Positions 9,205 to 18,320 of a DNA stretch of 64,000 nucleotides are shown piece by piece (the stretch's first letter is position 1; the number at the start of each line of letters is the position of its first letter). Below the pieces are notes generated by a model. It was given only the letters and a program-made list of their open reading frames with translations, was not told the DNA's origin and did no database searches. Source of the DNA: JAEINY01 sp942490535 (GTDB lineage Bacteria > Bacteroidota > Bacteroidia > Bacteroidales > Marinilabiliaceae); NCBI GenBank assembly GCA_942490535.1, contig CALNXQ010000008.1:558001-622000 (forward strand). The letters run 5' to 3'. Made by a program: the position numbers and the translations under genes.

Positions 9205-9452
9205 ATGAAGCCCCAGGCAACACAAAGCGTGGAGGGTTCCAAAAACATAACCGTCCTGCTTTCTCTGCGATTGGGAGCCTTGGTGGCTATTTTTCACCTC
9301 CGCTTCGTGGTTGCGGTTATGGAATGCAAAAAGCACTCCCGGGAGGTCCAATTTTTAATCATTACGACTCATCCGACAGAAGAACCCATTTGTACCATTA
9401 CACGCCAACATTAAAAACACAGTAAATACAAGGCCAAACCATCATCATGGCT
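9205..9452. other. Intergenic region between convergent genes
   Basis: No supported gene. The phrase CTCTGCGATTGGGAGCC followed by TTGGTGGCTATTTTT resembles the TTTGCGTC/TTGGCGG type of intergenic repeat common in many genomes. A 69-codon frame here has no recognisable product. Confidence 0.4.
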
Positions 9453-10502
9453 TTATAATTTTATGACTTGCCCCTTTTCACTACTCTCAATGGCTTTTTC
9501 GATGATTAAGATGTTCAAACAGGCCTGCTCCGGTGTCACGGCCGGTTCAGTGCCATGGACAATGGCGTTGTAGATATCTTCGAAGTATCCGAAATAACTT
9601 CCCGGCAGCGTTTCAACCTTACCCCTGTAGTGCAGTCCGTTCAGTTCAGTATTTAATATTCCCCAGTCTTCTTCCGGCTGCAGCCCCCAGTCTTCGCCCA
9701 CCGGCATGCCACCGTTGCGCAGAATAGCTTCCTGCGGGTCAATACCCGATTTGACAAAAGAGCCTTTTTTGCCGTGAACGATGATTCTGGAACCTGGTTC
9801 CTTAACAAATACACCGGCTTTTAAAGTCACATTGAGATGGGGATAAATCAGTTTTAAATCAAAACTATCGTCCACCACACTGCCTTCTCGCTGGGTGAAA
9901 CACCTGCAGAAAACAGCGTCCGGCTGACCAAAGGTATTAACGGCCTGGTCAATGAGGTGAACACCCAAATCATAGAGGGTACCTCCTGCCGTATCATTGA
10001 TGTATTTCCAGGCATTTTTTTTGAGCCTGGGTACAAACCGGTCGAAATGCAATTCATAATCGAGCACCTCGCCCAAGAGTCCATCCTGTATTATTTTCTT
10101 AACGGTTTGAGCATCCCCATTCCAGCGCAGGTTATGGTATGGAAGCAACAGCTTCTGACAGCGTCCGGCCACTTTATCAAGTTCCAGTACCTCGTTGGCC
10201 GTTAGCGCAATGGGTTTTTCAACAATGACATGTTTCCCGGCTTCAAGGGCCATCCTGGCATGCTCAAAATGCAGGTGGTTGGGAGTACAGACAATGACCA
10301 GATCGATGTCTTTTTTTTTCAGTAAAGAAGGGTAATCCCTTACAATTTCAACCTCCGGATAAATCGTTTTGGCATCGTCTTTCGACGACACAATGGTGCA
10401 CAGGTTGAAAAGCGGGCTGATGTGAATAAAAGGGGCGTGAAACACCCGTCCGGAGAGTCCGAATCCTACGATACCTACGTTTATTGGTTTGTTTTCAATC
10501 AT
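9453..10502 (-). CDS. Gfo/Idh/MocA family oxidoreductase (cytoplasmic)
   Basis: NAD(P)-dependent sugar or polyol dehydrogenase of 349 residues with no signal peptide. The Rossmann motif is GIVGFGLSGRVFHAPF at residues 9-24, the catalytic-site motif is EKPIAL near 93, and a GG-LYDLGVHLIDQ stretch follows in the C-terminal domain. The arrangement matches YvaA/scyllo-inositol dehydrogenase-like members, so the substrate is probably a hexose, inositol or keto-sugar. It is the last gene of the minus-strand cluster but is separated from the preceding gene by about 440 bp, so it may have its own promoter. Inference: it could reduce a keto-sugar released by the secreted enzymes upstream. Confidence 0.85.
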   Translation of the reverse strand: MIENKPINVGIVGFGLSGRVFHAPFIHISPLFNLCTIVSSKDDAKTIYPEVEIVRDYPSLLKKKDIDLVIVCTPNHLHFEHARMALEAGKHVIVEKPIALTANEVLELDKVAGRCQKLLLPYHNLRWNGDAQTVKKIIQDGLLGEVLDYELHFDRFVPRLKKNAWKYINDTAGGTLYDLGVHLIDQAVNTFGQPDAVFCRCFTQREGSVVDDSFDLKLIYPHLNVTLKAGVFVKEPGSRIIVHGKKGSFVKSGIDPQEAILRNGGMPVGEDWGLQPEEDWGILNTELNGLHYRGKVETLPGSYFGYFEDIYNAIVHGTEPAVTPEQACLNILIIEKAIESSEKGQVIKL

Positions 10503-10938
10503 GATAAATGATGTTATACAATCAATGTTTTGCGAATAAAAATGGTCTTTAAAATATTAAAAATCAGTATTAGTGCCTGCACAATTTTCACTGGAAAAAG
10601 ATCAATCTTACCGTCCTCAAGCCGGACTGGCTTTTACTTTCTGCCTTCAGTCGCAGAAAGTAAACAAAGAAGACCGCCGCTTGCATTAAAATTGCTAAAA
10701 TCCATACCATTACGCTGAAAGAAAAGAACTCTCCCGAATAAGAACCTTGTGGAATTTGATACTCAAATCCCTACAAGTTCTAAATCGAGATCAAACAACT
10801 TTTCTTTTTTACCGCTCCATTAAATGGATTTCTTAACGCATTTTCATGACAGGCGGAACTTCACCTTTCTAAAATAACTATAAAGCCTCATAGACTAGTT
10901 TATTCATCATTAAAACTTATCATCCTGTAGAATGAAAA
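10503..10938. other. Intergenic region with a dispersed-repeat-like segment
   Basis: No supported gene in 436 bases. Positions 10625-10735 (CGCAGAAAGTAAACAAAGAA, GACCGCCGCTTGCA, TTACGCTGAA) look like the AAAGTAAC-type intergenic repeat often seen in Bacteroidota genomes and frequently mistaken for a small ORF; recognised from memory, not from a second copy in this window. Confidence 0.4.
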
Positions 10939-12516
10939 TCATACGATTTTCTCTTTCTCGTAATCCCAGTAGGTTTTGCGTCCTTCTTTGTAGGAGATGG
11001 TACCCATGTGTGCCGCCATGGCCTCTTCAAAAGCTCTGTCGATGTTACAACTGGGTAGGGTACCATTATCCAGCCGGATGCAGTCCAGCCATTCACGCAG
11101 GTGAAGATGTGTGGTGTCCACCTGCTTTCCATTTCGATAGGTATACAGCAAGCCCCTTCCGGCAAAATACTTTTCGGTGGCCGAGGTTACCGCATCTACC
11201 TTATTTTTCCCGGGGATATAGGAGAAAATGGGCTTCTCCGGATCAATCAGTCCTTGCCTGATTTTGTCCTTGTATTTAGTGGAATTTCGGTCCGCATTGA
11301 TTTCAAGTGTATTGCTCACCTTCATACTGGCATCATGCCCCATAATGACTTTACCTCTGTTGATTTCACTGGCCTGTGTTGCGCTGTACAGAAGGGTGAG
11401 CTCGTGCTTCTCAAATTCATAGGCCATGGTTAACACATCAGGTACGGTCCGGCCATCTTTAAAGTAATAAATACCCCCGGAGGACATGACCGAGGAGGGC
11501 ATTCCCAGATCAAGAATCTGGTTCATAGCATCAAACTCATGGGTGAACAGATCGCCACTGAGGCCGGTACTATAATCCCACCAACACCGCCAGCGGAAAA
11601 AACGTTCCAGGCTGAACTCATGCCAGGGGGCCGGCCCGATAAATTGCTTCCAGTCAATGTTTTTTTCACTGGCCTGGGGATGGATGTCATAAACCCAGGC
11701 TCCATTGGGTGAATTGCGGTTGGTGCATACTTCAATTAAGGAAATCTTACCAAGGGCCCCCTTCTTAATGATGTTTTTAGCCACATTATAGCTGTCGGTT
11801 TGCCGGTTCTGATGGCCCAGTTGAAACACAATGCCACTGTCTTTAACAACCTTTCGGACCTCGTAGGTCTCTTCTACCGTCCACGAAAGCGGCTTTTCGC
11901 AGTAGACATGCTTGCCATTTCTGGCGGCTTCAATGGCAATGGGTGAATGCAGATGATCGGGTGTCCCAATGATAACTGCATCAACCTCAGGAGCACTCAC
12001 CAATTCCTGGTATGTTTTGTAGCGTTTGGGAGCCTTCCCCTGTTTCCCTTTGGTGCCCTGCCGGAAGGTATTACCACCGGATTTCAGGGCATCTTCGGCA
12101 TGAATATCAAACACATCACAGATAGCTGTGATTTCGACACCCACATCTTCCTGCTCTAAGAAATTTTGATACCGAAGCTTCCATCCTTCCTCGGTGTTGG
12201 CCTTTAACAGCAATTCATCCATGTAAGCGGGTGTGGCAAACCCCAGTGAACGCAGTAAGTAGCTGGCTCTGCTCCCACAACCCACAACGCCGATCCGTAT
12301 TTTTCGATCGGTGGAAACAAGGGGGCTTTTTGTTTCGGACAGATCAAAATTTAGTTCTTCCAGCAGATGATCGTTTAAAGCCTCATAGTACCTGTTTTTT
12401 TTGTAGAGGCCATAGGCCAGTGCGCCCACAATGGGTATCGTGGCCAATCCTTTGAGCACCTCTCGTCGATTAACTTTTCCAGGAGCCGTTTCTATATTTT
12501 TTTTCTTTTCTTCCAT
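10939..12516 (-). CDS. Secreted Gfo/Idh/MocA oxidoreductase with Tat signal
   Basis: Probable periplasmic, tightly NAD(P)-bound glycoside or sugar oxidoreductase of 525 residues. The N-terminus carries a twin-arginine type signal NRREVLKGLATIPIVGALAY (residues 15-34), as expected for a protein exported with its cofactor. The Rossmann motif is RIGVVGCGSRASY near 73-85; YCEKPLSW supplies the conserved EKP lysine; HQNRQTDSYN and WWDYSTG belong to the substrate side. Starts 7 bp after the DoxX gene, so it is translated from the same transcript. Inference: it is one of the enzymes that make 3-keto-glycosides for the DUF1080 protein upstream. A GH109-type role is an alternative. Confidence 0.85.
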   Translation of the reverse strand: MEEKKKNIETAPGKVNRREVLKGLATIPIVGALAYGLYKKNRYYEALNDHLLEELNFDLSETKSPLVSTDRKIRIGVVGCGSRASYLLRSLGFATPAYMDELLLKANTEEGWKLRYQNFLEQEDVGVEITAICDVFDIHAEDALKSGGNTFRQGTKGKQGKAPKRYKTYQELVSAPEVDAVIIGTPDHLHSPIAIEAARNGKHVYCEKPLSWTVEETYEVRKVVKDSGIVFQLGHQNRQTDSYNVAKNIIKKGALGKISLIEVCTNRNSPNGAWVYDIHPQASEKNIDWKQFIGPAPWHEFSLERFFRWRCWWDYSTGLSGDLFTHEFDAMNQILDLGMPSSVMSSGGIYYFKDGRTVPDVLTMAYEFEKHELTLLYSATQASEINRGKVIMGHDASMKVSNTLEINADRNSTKYKDKIRQGLIDPEKPIFSYIPGKNKVDAVTSATEKYFAGRGLLYTYRNGKQVDTTHLHLREWLDCIRLDNGTLPSCNIDRAFEEAMAAHMGTISYKEGRKTYWDYEKEKIV

Positions 12517-12523
12517 TTCCTTT

Positions 12524-13036
12524 TTATCCTTTCTTATGGCTTGAATGGTCTACAGCTAATCGGAATATTAATCTATCAATTCCAACAATCCGACTCGTCG
12601 GAAAAAGGAACAGAATGACCAGTGCCGATAATTCAATCAAGTTTTTATTCACAACCAGGTAACTACCTTCAGACGGCATTGCATATTCAACACCAATGAA
12701 GGGTGGGTGTGACAGATAGAATAAAGTCAGCATGACAACCCCGGCGATGGATGCGGCACGCGAAAAAAGTCCAAGCATAAGTGCCAAACCAATGAGAATA
12801 AGTCCCCATTGATTTAGAAAATTAACGGTTTGAAGCACGTCTTCGGTATTGGCCATCCAATAAAACCAGTTTTCACAGATGCCTTTTGAATCAAGCAGGA
12901 ATCCCCTGGCACTCCATTCGGGATTCATGAGTTTAGTGCATCCTTCATATAAGAAGTGCCAGCCAATCAGTACCCGGCATGCGATGAGCGCCAGTAGTTG
13001 AGCGGTTGTATAAGAGCGGTTCATGCGATATTCCAT
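12524..13036 (-). CDS. DoxX family membrane protein
   Basis: Small integral membrane protein of 170 residues with about four membrane segments, the DoxX fold. Recognisable parts are RVLIGWHFLYEG in helix 1, FLNQWGLILIGLALMLGLFSR in helix 2/3 and ALVILFLFPTSR in the last helix. I chose the start MEYRMNR at 13036 because an upstream Met at 13123 would overlap the preceding gene by 77 bases, while 13036 leaves a 10-bp gap. DoxX proteins are linked to quinone or electron-transfer chemistry. Between two secreted oxidoreductases and a DUF1080 protein, a role in passing electrons from glycoside oxidation to the membrane pool is an attractive inference, not shown by sequence. Confidence 0.8.
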   Translation of the reverse strand: MEYRMNRSYTTAQLLALIACRVLIGWHFLYEGCTKLMNPEWSARGFLLDSKGICENWFYWMANTEDVLQTVNFLNQWGLILIGLALMLGLFSRAASIAGVVMLTLFYLSHPPFIGVEYAMPSEGSYLVVNKNLIELSALVILFLFPTSRIVGIDRLIFRLAVDHSSHKKG

Positions 13037-13046
13037 GGATGCTTCT

Positions 13047-16000
13047 TTAGAGTTCTTTAATACGGATGTTACGGAACCAGACCACCGAGCCATGTCCCAG
13101 AAAGCCAATGTGCCCTTTTTCACGTTGAAGACCCGGGTGCGGCTTGTGATCTAAGGTACCATTTTTACTGGCTTCGTGGATATCACCATCCACAATCGTC
13201 ACACCGTTTAAAATGATTTTAATGGTGGATCCCTTCACCATTACCTCTTCCGTATTCCATTGACCGACCGGCTTAAGGTGCTCTCTTTTTGCCGGTATAA
13301 CTCCATACACTGAGCCGTGATACTGATAGGCCTCAAGGTTGTCATAAATAGAAGCTGTATTATCCAATATCTGAAGCTCCATGCCCACGTAGGCGGCATC
13401 ACCCTCCAGCGGAGCCCGTATTCCCAAGCCATTGTTTGCACCCGGGGTGAGTTTGAATTCGAAGCGATAATTAAAATCACGGTATTCTTTTTCGGTGAAC
13501 AGATTTCCATGGCCTCCTTTTTCCGGTCGAATCACAATCTCACCCGCTTCCACCAGGTAATCTGTTTTGTTACCCATCCAGCCATTCAGGTTTTTACCAT
13601 TAAACAGGGCGGTGAAACCGTCGGCTTTTTCATCGGCCGTTAACCCATACTCTTTTTCATTGATTTCGCGTACATAGATATCCCGAAAAGCCAGATCAGT
13701 GCCATGTGCCTGCAGTTCAATGGCGTCCCTTGGGAAGATGGGTAAACTCCGGTCCCAGTAATTTTCCAGTACAACATTATCCACCACAAGCTCTCCGTTC
13801 AGATACACCGTCACTTTATCGCCAATCATGGTGATGTGAAAAGTATTCCACTCGCCCACGGGATTATCCGCCACTTTTAAGGGTTTGGAGGCATGCTTTT
13901 GGTTATTATACAGTCCACCTGATCCCACCTGGGCACCCACATCAACGCGTGAAGTATCCCATACCTGCACCTGCGGTGTGCCGCGCAGATAAATGCCGCT
14001 GTCTCCATTTTTGGTGATACGCCAGTCCACCAACAGTTCAAAATCACCATAGTCTTTCACCGAACAAAGGTTGGCCCCTTTACCGGAAAACGTGATTGTT
14101 CCGTTTTTGACACTCCAGTTGTCCAGCATTTTTTTATTGGCTTCCTTTTGGTTCCTGGCCAATGTTTTAGCATCCATTTTGGCTCTGGTGAGTGGATTCC
14201 CAACCAAGCCTTTCCAACCCGAGAGATCCTCACCGTTGAACAGCGACACAAAACCTTCCTCCTTTGGCATGACATCCATGTATTTACGAATATTGATCTT
14301 AAAATAATCACTCTCCGGTCCGGCAATAATCTGCTCTGTCCGTTCCAGTATTTGGTATACGGCCTCGCCATAAAAACCAAGCTTTTCACCTTGCCCGGGT
14401 AAGGCAATTTTCATTATTGACCGGCAAGCTGCTTGTTGCAGACTTTTGTGATCCAGGAACTGAGCCGTATAGATAAGTGAGAGATAGGTTTTCACATGTT
14501 CAAGTGATGTGAGGACCAACTCCTTTTCCGCATCATTTGCTGCAAGGGTCATGATTTTTCTTAACTGAAGTAGTTTTTGATCTGCATTTATACTTGATTT
14601 CGCAATCTGTGAAACAAAACCGTTAAATGCTTTTGCCCGGTACTCCGGTGAGTTCGTTTTGCAGATTTCGAAAAGTGTAGCAGAGGCCGAATGGTCGTTC
14701 CATTGCGTCAATGCGGTAAAAGCAGCCTCTTTCAACGTACCATTTGAAGCGCCGAAAATGGCTGATACTTTTTCTAAAGCAGGTTGGCCCCCCAATTGCG
14801 GGAGAATGGCCATTAAACGCTCCTTCTTCTGCGTGTTATCCAGGGCTGCAAGCACTTTATTGAGCCCCTTGTCAACATTCTCATCAGCAATAACAGCTGT
14901 ATAAACGGCTTCTTGCACAGGGATAACATACTTGTCATCAACCCTTAACAACAGTTGAATGAGGGGATCCAGATTTTGAGTGTTTGCGGTTCGTTTCAAG
15001 GCTGAGAATGCGGCTGTTTTAACCTGATCATCGCCATCTGCAGTACAGGCAAGGATCTGATTGAAATAGTGCTGGCCTGATTTGGCAGCGATCACGTCAA
15101 TCAATGCCGCTTTTGCACTTCCGGCAGTCTGATCCATAGCCTCTGCAACGGGAGCCAGATGAGCCTGATCAACCAGGTAAAGAAGTATTGCTTTGGCCTG
15201 TTCAATGTCATTACCTGAGGTGATGTGCCTAATAATTTGTGGAACAGCTTCTCTTTTTTGTATAGAGGCAAGGGCGGTTAAACTGGCCGTGCGGACATTA
15301 GCGGAAGAAGAAGAAAGACTTGTATGCAAATAAACCAGGGCTTCGCTATCCCCCCTCTCTCCAAGCATGGTAATAATATCTTCCTGAACAGCCGGATTTG
15401 AAGATTTGGCTTTACTGATCCACTTCTTTGTGGTGCGCACATCTCCCATTTCTTTTGCCGTAGATAGAATAGCGGTCCGGTAGGCTTTATCATTGTTATC
15501 AATAGCTTTTAACAGTATCGGTGTTGCTTTATCCTGGAAATAGCGCGCATATATATTCAGTGCAGCTGCATTATTGTGAAGCAGACCGGGCGCTGCATTT
15601 AATTCCATCAATTCAAAACAGGCTGTTTTACAAGCTTTCAGGTGCCCATTTCCACCCAATTGCTGTGCATAGTGAATGAATGCGGCAGCTGCATTGGTCG
15701 CTTCGTATTTAAACTGAACCTTCCTGGCTGCATTCAGCAAGGTATTGTAGGCATCAGGGTGTCCTATTGCTGCCAAGGCCCCCAGGACAACTTTTTGCAG
15801 GTTCACATCATTACCGCCTTCCAGGGCCAGAATAGCAGCGTGTGCTTTATTCGATTTTAATTCTCCCAAAGCTTTGACGATGGTGACCCGGTTTTTACCT
15901 TGAGCAGTGGGCAATGCTTCATAAAGAGCTGTTTCTGCTTCTGGGGTACCAATGGTAAGAAGCAATTGAGTGGCCGGTTCGCACAGTATCTCATCAGCAA

Positions 16001-16424
16001 GAAATGATTTGACTTTTTCAATACTGGCTTCTTTGCCCACCAAATTGAGTTGTCGCATAAAAAAGACTTTTACCGCTCTGTCGCTTTGTCGATCTATCGC
16101 TTTTATAAATTCAGATTCGACTATGGCTCGGCTCTCTTCATTTTGTAAGCCGCTGGTATAACGGGCCAGGCTGTTCAATGCAAATCGAACGGCCGTATCA
16201 TCCCCCGTACCCGGTGGAATTATCAGATCAGTTAGTCGGGAAATAAAGGGAGAACCATAAGAAATAACGGTGTCCATTATTTTATCCAGATGCTCCAGAT
16301 CGTTCGTAGGCATGAGCGCCAACACATCTGCTACTTTGGTTTCAAGGGTGCGCTGATCCTGAGCCTGTATGCCTATCATCAGGAACAGGCTTAACAGCAT
16401 ATAGATGGATAGTATTCTTTTCAT
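13047..16424 (-). CDS. HEAT-repeat protein with two DUF1080 (3-keto-disaccharide hydrolase) domains
   Basis: Secreted protein of 1125 residues. A signal peptide (MKRILSIYMLLSLFLMIG) is followed by about 650 residues of alpha-helical HEAT-like repeats (for example LNSLARYTSG, VVLGALAAIGHPDA, TASLTALASIQKR). Two laminin-G-like DUF1080 domains follow: the first from about 725 (FVSLFNGEDLSGWKG), the second from about 935 to the end (FTALFNGKNLNGWMG). This Pfam family is named for 3-keto-disaccharide hydrolase activity. I placed the start at 16424 because it begins the signal peptide; an upstream Met at 16475 would add 17 residues before it. HEAT repeats probably serve as a scaffold or binding solenoid. 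Same operon as the two Tat-type oxidoreductases and DoxX. Confidence 0.85.
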   Translation of the reverse strand: MKRILSIYMLLSLFLMIGIQAQDQRTLETKVADVLALMPTNDLEHLDKIMDTVISYGSPFISRLTDLIIPPGTGDDTAVRFALNSLARYTSGLQNEESRAIVESEFIKAIDRQSDRAVKVFFMRQLNLVGKEASIEKVKSFLADEILCEPATQLLLTIGTPEAETALYEALPTAQGKNRVTIVKALGELKSNKAHAAILALEGGNDVNLQKVVLGALAAIGHPDAYNTLLNAARKVQFKYEATNAAAAFIHYAQQLGGNGHLKACKTACFELMELNAAPGLLHNNAAALNIYARYFQDKATPILLKAIDNNDKAYRTAILSTAKEMGDVRTTKKWISKAKSSNPAVQEDIITMLGERGDSEALVYLHTSLSSSSANVRTASLTALASIQKREAVPQIIRHITSGNDIEQAKAILLYLVDQAHLAPVAEAMDQTAGSAKAALIDVIAAKSGQHYFNQILACTADGDDQVKTAAFSALKRTANTQNLDPLIQLLLRVDDKYVIPVQEAVYTAVIADENVDKGLNKVLAALDNTQKKERLMAILPQLGGQPALEKVSAIFGASNGTLKEAAFTALTQWNDHSASATLFEICKTNSPEYRAKAFNGFVSQIAKSSINADQKLLQLRKIMTLAANDAEKELVLTSLEHVKTYLSLIYTAQFLDHKSLQQAACRSIMKIALPGQGEKLGFYGEAVYQILERTEQIIAGPESDYFKINIRKYMDVMPKEEGFVSLFNGEDLSGWKGLVGNPLTRAKMDAKTLARNQKEANKKMLDNWSVKNGTITFSGKGANLCSVKDYGDFELLVDWRITKNGDSGIYLRGTPQVQVWDTSRVDVGAQVGSGGLYNNQKHASKPLKVADNPVGEWNTFHITMIGDKVTVYLNGELVVDNVVLENYWDRSLPIFPRDAIELQAHGTDLAFRDIYVREINEKEYGLTADEKADGFTALFNGKNLNGWMGNKTDYLVEAGEIVIRPEKGGHGNLFTEKEYRDFNYRFEFKLTPGANNGLGIRAPLEGDAAYVGMELQILDNTASIYDNLEAYQYHGSVYGVIPAKREHLKPVGQWNTEEVMVKGSTIKIILNGVTIVDGDIHEASKNGTLDHKPHPGLQREKGHIGFLGHGSVVWFRNIRIKEL

Positions 16425-16494
16425 TGAATGGGTATTTTCTGTATTGTTTATTTGATTTACGATTGGATGAATCACACGAAAGAAATGATGTTAA

Positions 16495-17766
16495 CTAGAA
16501 TGTCCAGGGGCCACGCATGGGTTGATTGATCAGCCTGTTGGCGCCTTCATCATCAATAAAACGCTGTGTATCGGGATCAAATTTCAAATTCCGTCCCAAC
16601 CGTACAGCTATCACTCCCAGATTGACCAAGGTACAGGAACGATGGCCATTCATCTCATTGAGCGCAAATTTTTGACGGGTACGCACCGAATCACTAAACG
16701 TACCCATTTGTGGTTGTGGATCCGGTAAGGTTTCAATCAGCTTATGTAAATTTGGGATATCGGATTCAAAGTCTCGGAATATCTTACCATTCGGCCCTTC
16801 TATGTAAGCGGCATCTACATCTTTATTCTCTCCATCGAGAATAATCTTACAGCCATCCGCATAGGTATATTCAATGCGTCTCCACGATCCCACGGCATCA
16901 TAGTGTTGCTGAGGGGCATCGACATCGATTCGGACCGGGCTTGTTTTATCTTTTCCCAGGAGGTATTGAACCGGGTCCAGGTAATGCTGTCCCATATCCC
17001 CCAAGCCACCGCCGTCATAGTCCCAATACCCGCGGAAATTAGAGTGCACCCGTTCCGGGTTATAAGGTTTATACGGAGCAGGGCCGAGCCACCTGTCATA
17101 ATCCAGGTGATCGGGCACCGGCATGGGTTTCAGGTTGTGTTTTCCACTCCAGTAAAACTTCCAGTTATAGCCGGTAATCCCACTCACAGTCACCTTTAAG
17201 GGCCATCCTAAAACACCACTGTCAATGGCCTTTTTAAGTGGTTTAACAGACGTTCCCAAACCATAGAACGTATCCTTAAAGCGGAACCAGGTATTCAGCC
17301 GGAACATACGTCCATGTTTATTGACTTCTTCAACCACTCTCTGGCCTTCACCAATGGTTCGTGTCATGGGTTTTTCACACCAGATGTCCTTACCGGACCG
17401 GGCCGCTTCCACAGCCAATAATCCGTGCCAATGAGGAGGAGTGGCAATGTGCACCACATCAATATCCGATCGCTGCAGTACTTCGCGGTAATCTGTGTAA
17501 CCGGCAACACCTTTCCCCACCTGGTGGAGTACATCCCTCAGGTGGTTCCGGTCCACATCACAAACGGCCAACAACTTAGTCCCTTCATAGGGAATATGAC
17601 CACGGCCCATTCCCCCAACACCGATAATGGCTTTGGTCAATTGATCACTCGGTGCAATGTATCCCCTTCCGCCCAACACGTGGCGTGGTACAATGGTAAT
17701 ACCGGCCACTACCGCCAGCGATTTTTTCAGGAACTTCCTTCGGTCAGGTGCTTCTTTTTTTTCCAT
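16495..17766 (-). CDS. Secreted Gfo/Idh/MocA oxidoreductase with Tat signal
   Basis: Exported NAD(P)-dependent oxidoreductase of 423 residues and apparent first gene of the cluster. A Tat-type signal lies at residues 8-27 (DRRKFLKKSLAVVAGITIVP). The dinucleotide-binding motif is IGVGGMGRGH near 48-57, and the catalytic motif is WCEKPMTRT. HSNFRGYWDYDGGGLGDMG is the conserved stretch typical of the long Bacteroidota/Planctomycetota secreted members. Followed after 70 bp by the HEAT-DUF1080 gene. Inference: oxidises the C3 hydroxyl of a glycoside in the periplasm, giving substrate for DUF1080 cleavage. Confidence 0.86.
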   Translation of the reverse strand: MEKKEAPDRRKFLKKSLAVVAGITIVPRHVLGGRGYIAPSDQLTKAIIGVGGMGRGHIPYEGTKLLAVCDVDRNHLRDVLHQVGKGVAGYTDYREVLQRSDIDVVHIATPPHWHGLLAVEAARSGKDIWCEKPMTRTIGEGQRVVEEVNKHGRMFRLNTWFRFKDTFYGLGTSVKPLKKAIDSGVLGWPLKVTVSGITGYNWKFYWSGKHNLKPMPVPDHLDYDRWLGPAPYKPYNPERVHSNFRGYWDYDGGGLGDMGQHYLDPVQYLLGKDKTSPVRIDVDAPQQHYDAVGSWRRIEYTYADGCKIILDGENKDVDAAYIEGPNGKIFRDFESDIPNLHKLIETLPDPQPQMGTFSDSVRTRQKFALNEMNGHRSCTLVNLGVIAVRLGRNLKFDPDTQRFIDDEGANRLINQPMRGPWTF

Positions 17767-18320
17767 CAGGTATAGATTTTTTCATTTGGATTCGTGCATG
17801 CCATTTTTTCAGTCGCATTCAATTTACAAAAAGAGGATGAACCCATGATAATTATGCGTTCGCTAATGATGTAATGCATTGGCAAGAAAAGACCTGGGCG
17901 GTTAAAAGCAGGGGTAACAATTGGGGTAACGGCTAAAAAAAATCATAAAGTACTGGAACAAGAAGATAGTCCGCACACAAAAAATCTCATCCTATAGAAT
18001 TGAAAGAGGATACCTTAACTCGATTCTTATAGGATCAATTCCATCTGGAAAAAGCACTCCATTTTCAGGTATGTACTATTCAATCGTACTAGCCACGAAG
18101 TGGTGATACAATAATAGCCGCTGGTGATAACCCGTGGATGATGATAGGAAAATAGCACAACCCTGAAGTGGGTTGAATTCTAATAGAACCGGAATAAGCC
18201 TATGCATATCCAGGTTGAACCATATTCATCATACCTGATGGCCTTTCAGCCCTTAACACTGCGGATACTCTCCTGGAACGATAGCCACCAAAGTTACAGA
18301 AGAGCCAGATGCCAGAAGGA
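17767..18320. other. Intergenic region with a decayed dispersed repeat
   Basis: 554 bases without a supported gene. Positions 18098-18140 (ACAATAATAGCC flanked by CCGCTGGTGATAACCCGTGG) are a decayed, inverted relative of the CCCGGGG-type module at 3165-3205 in the 485-bp repeats. The rest shows nothing clear; no terminator or consensus promoter was found. Confidence 0.5.

Noticed and set aside
9205..9414. 69-codon plus-strand frame after the sulfatase terminator
   Set aside because: Contains an intergenic repeat-like phrase and no recognisable motif.
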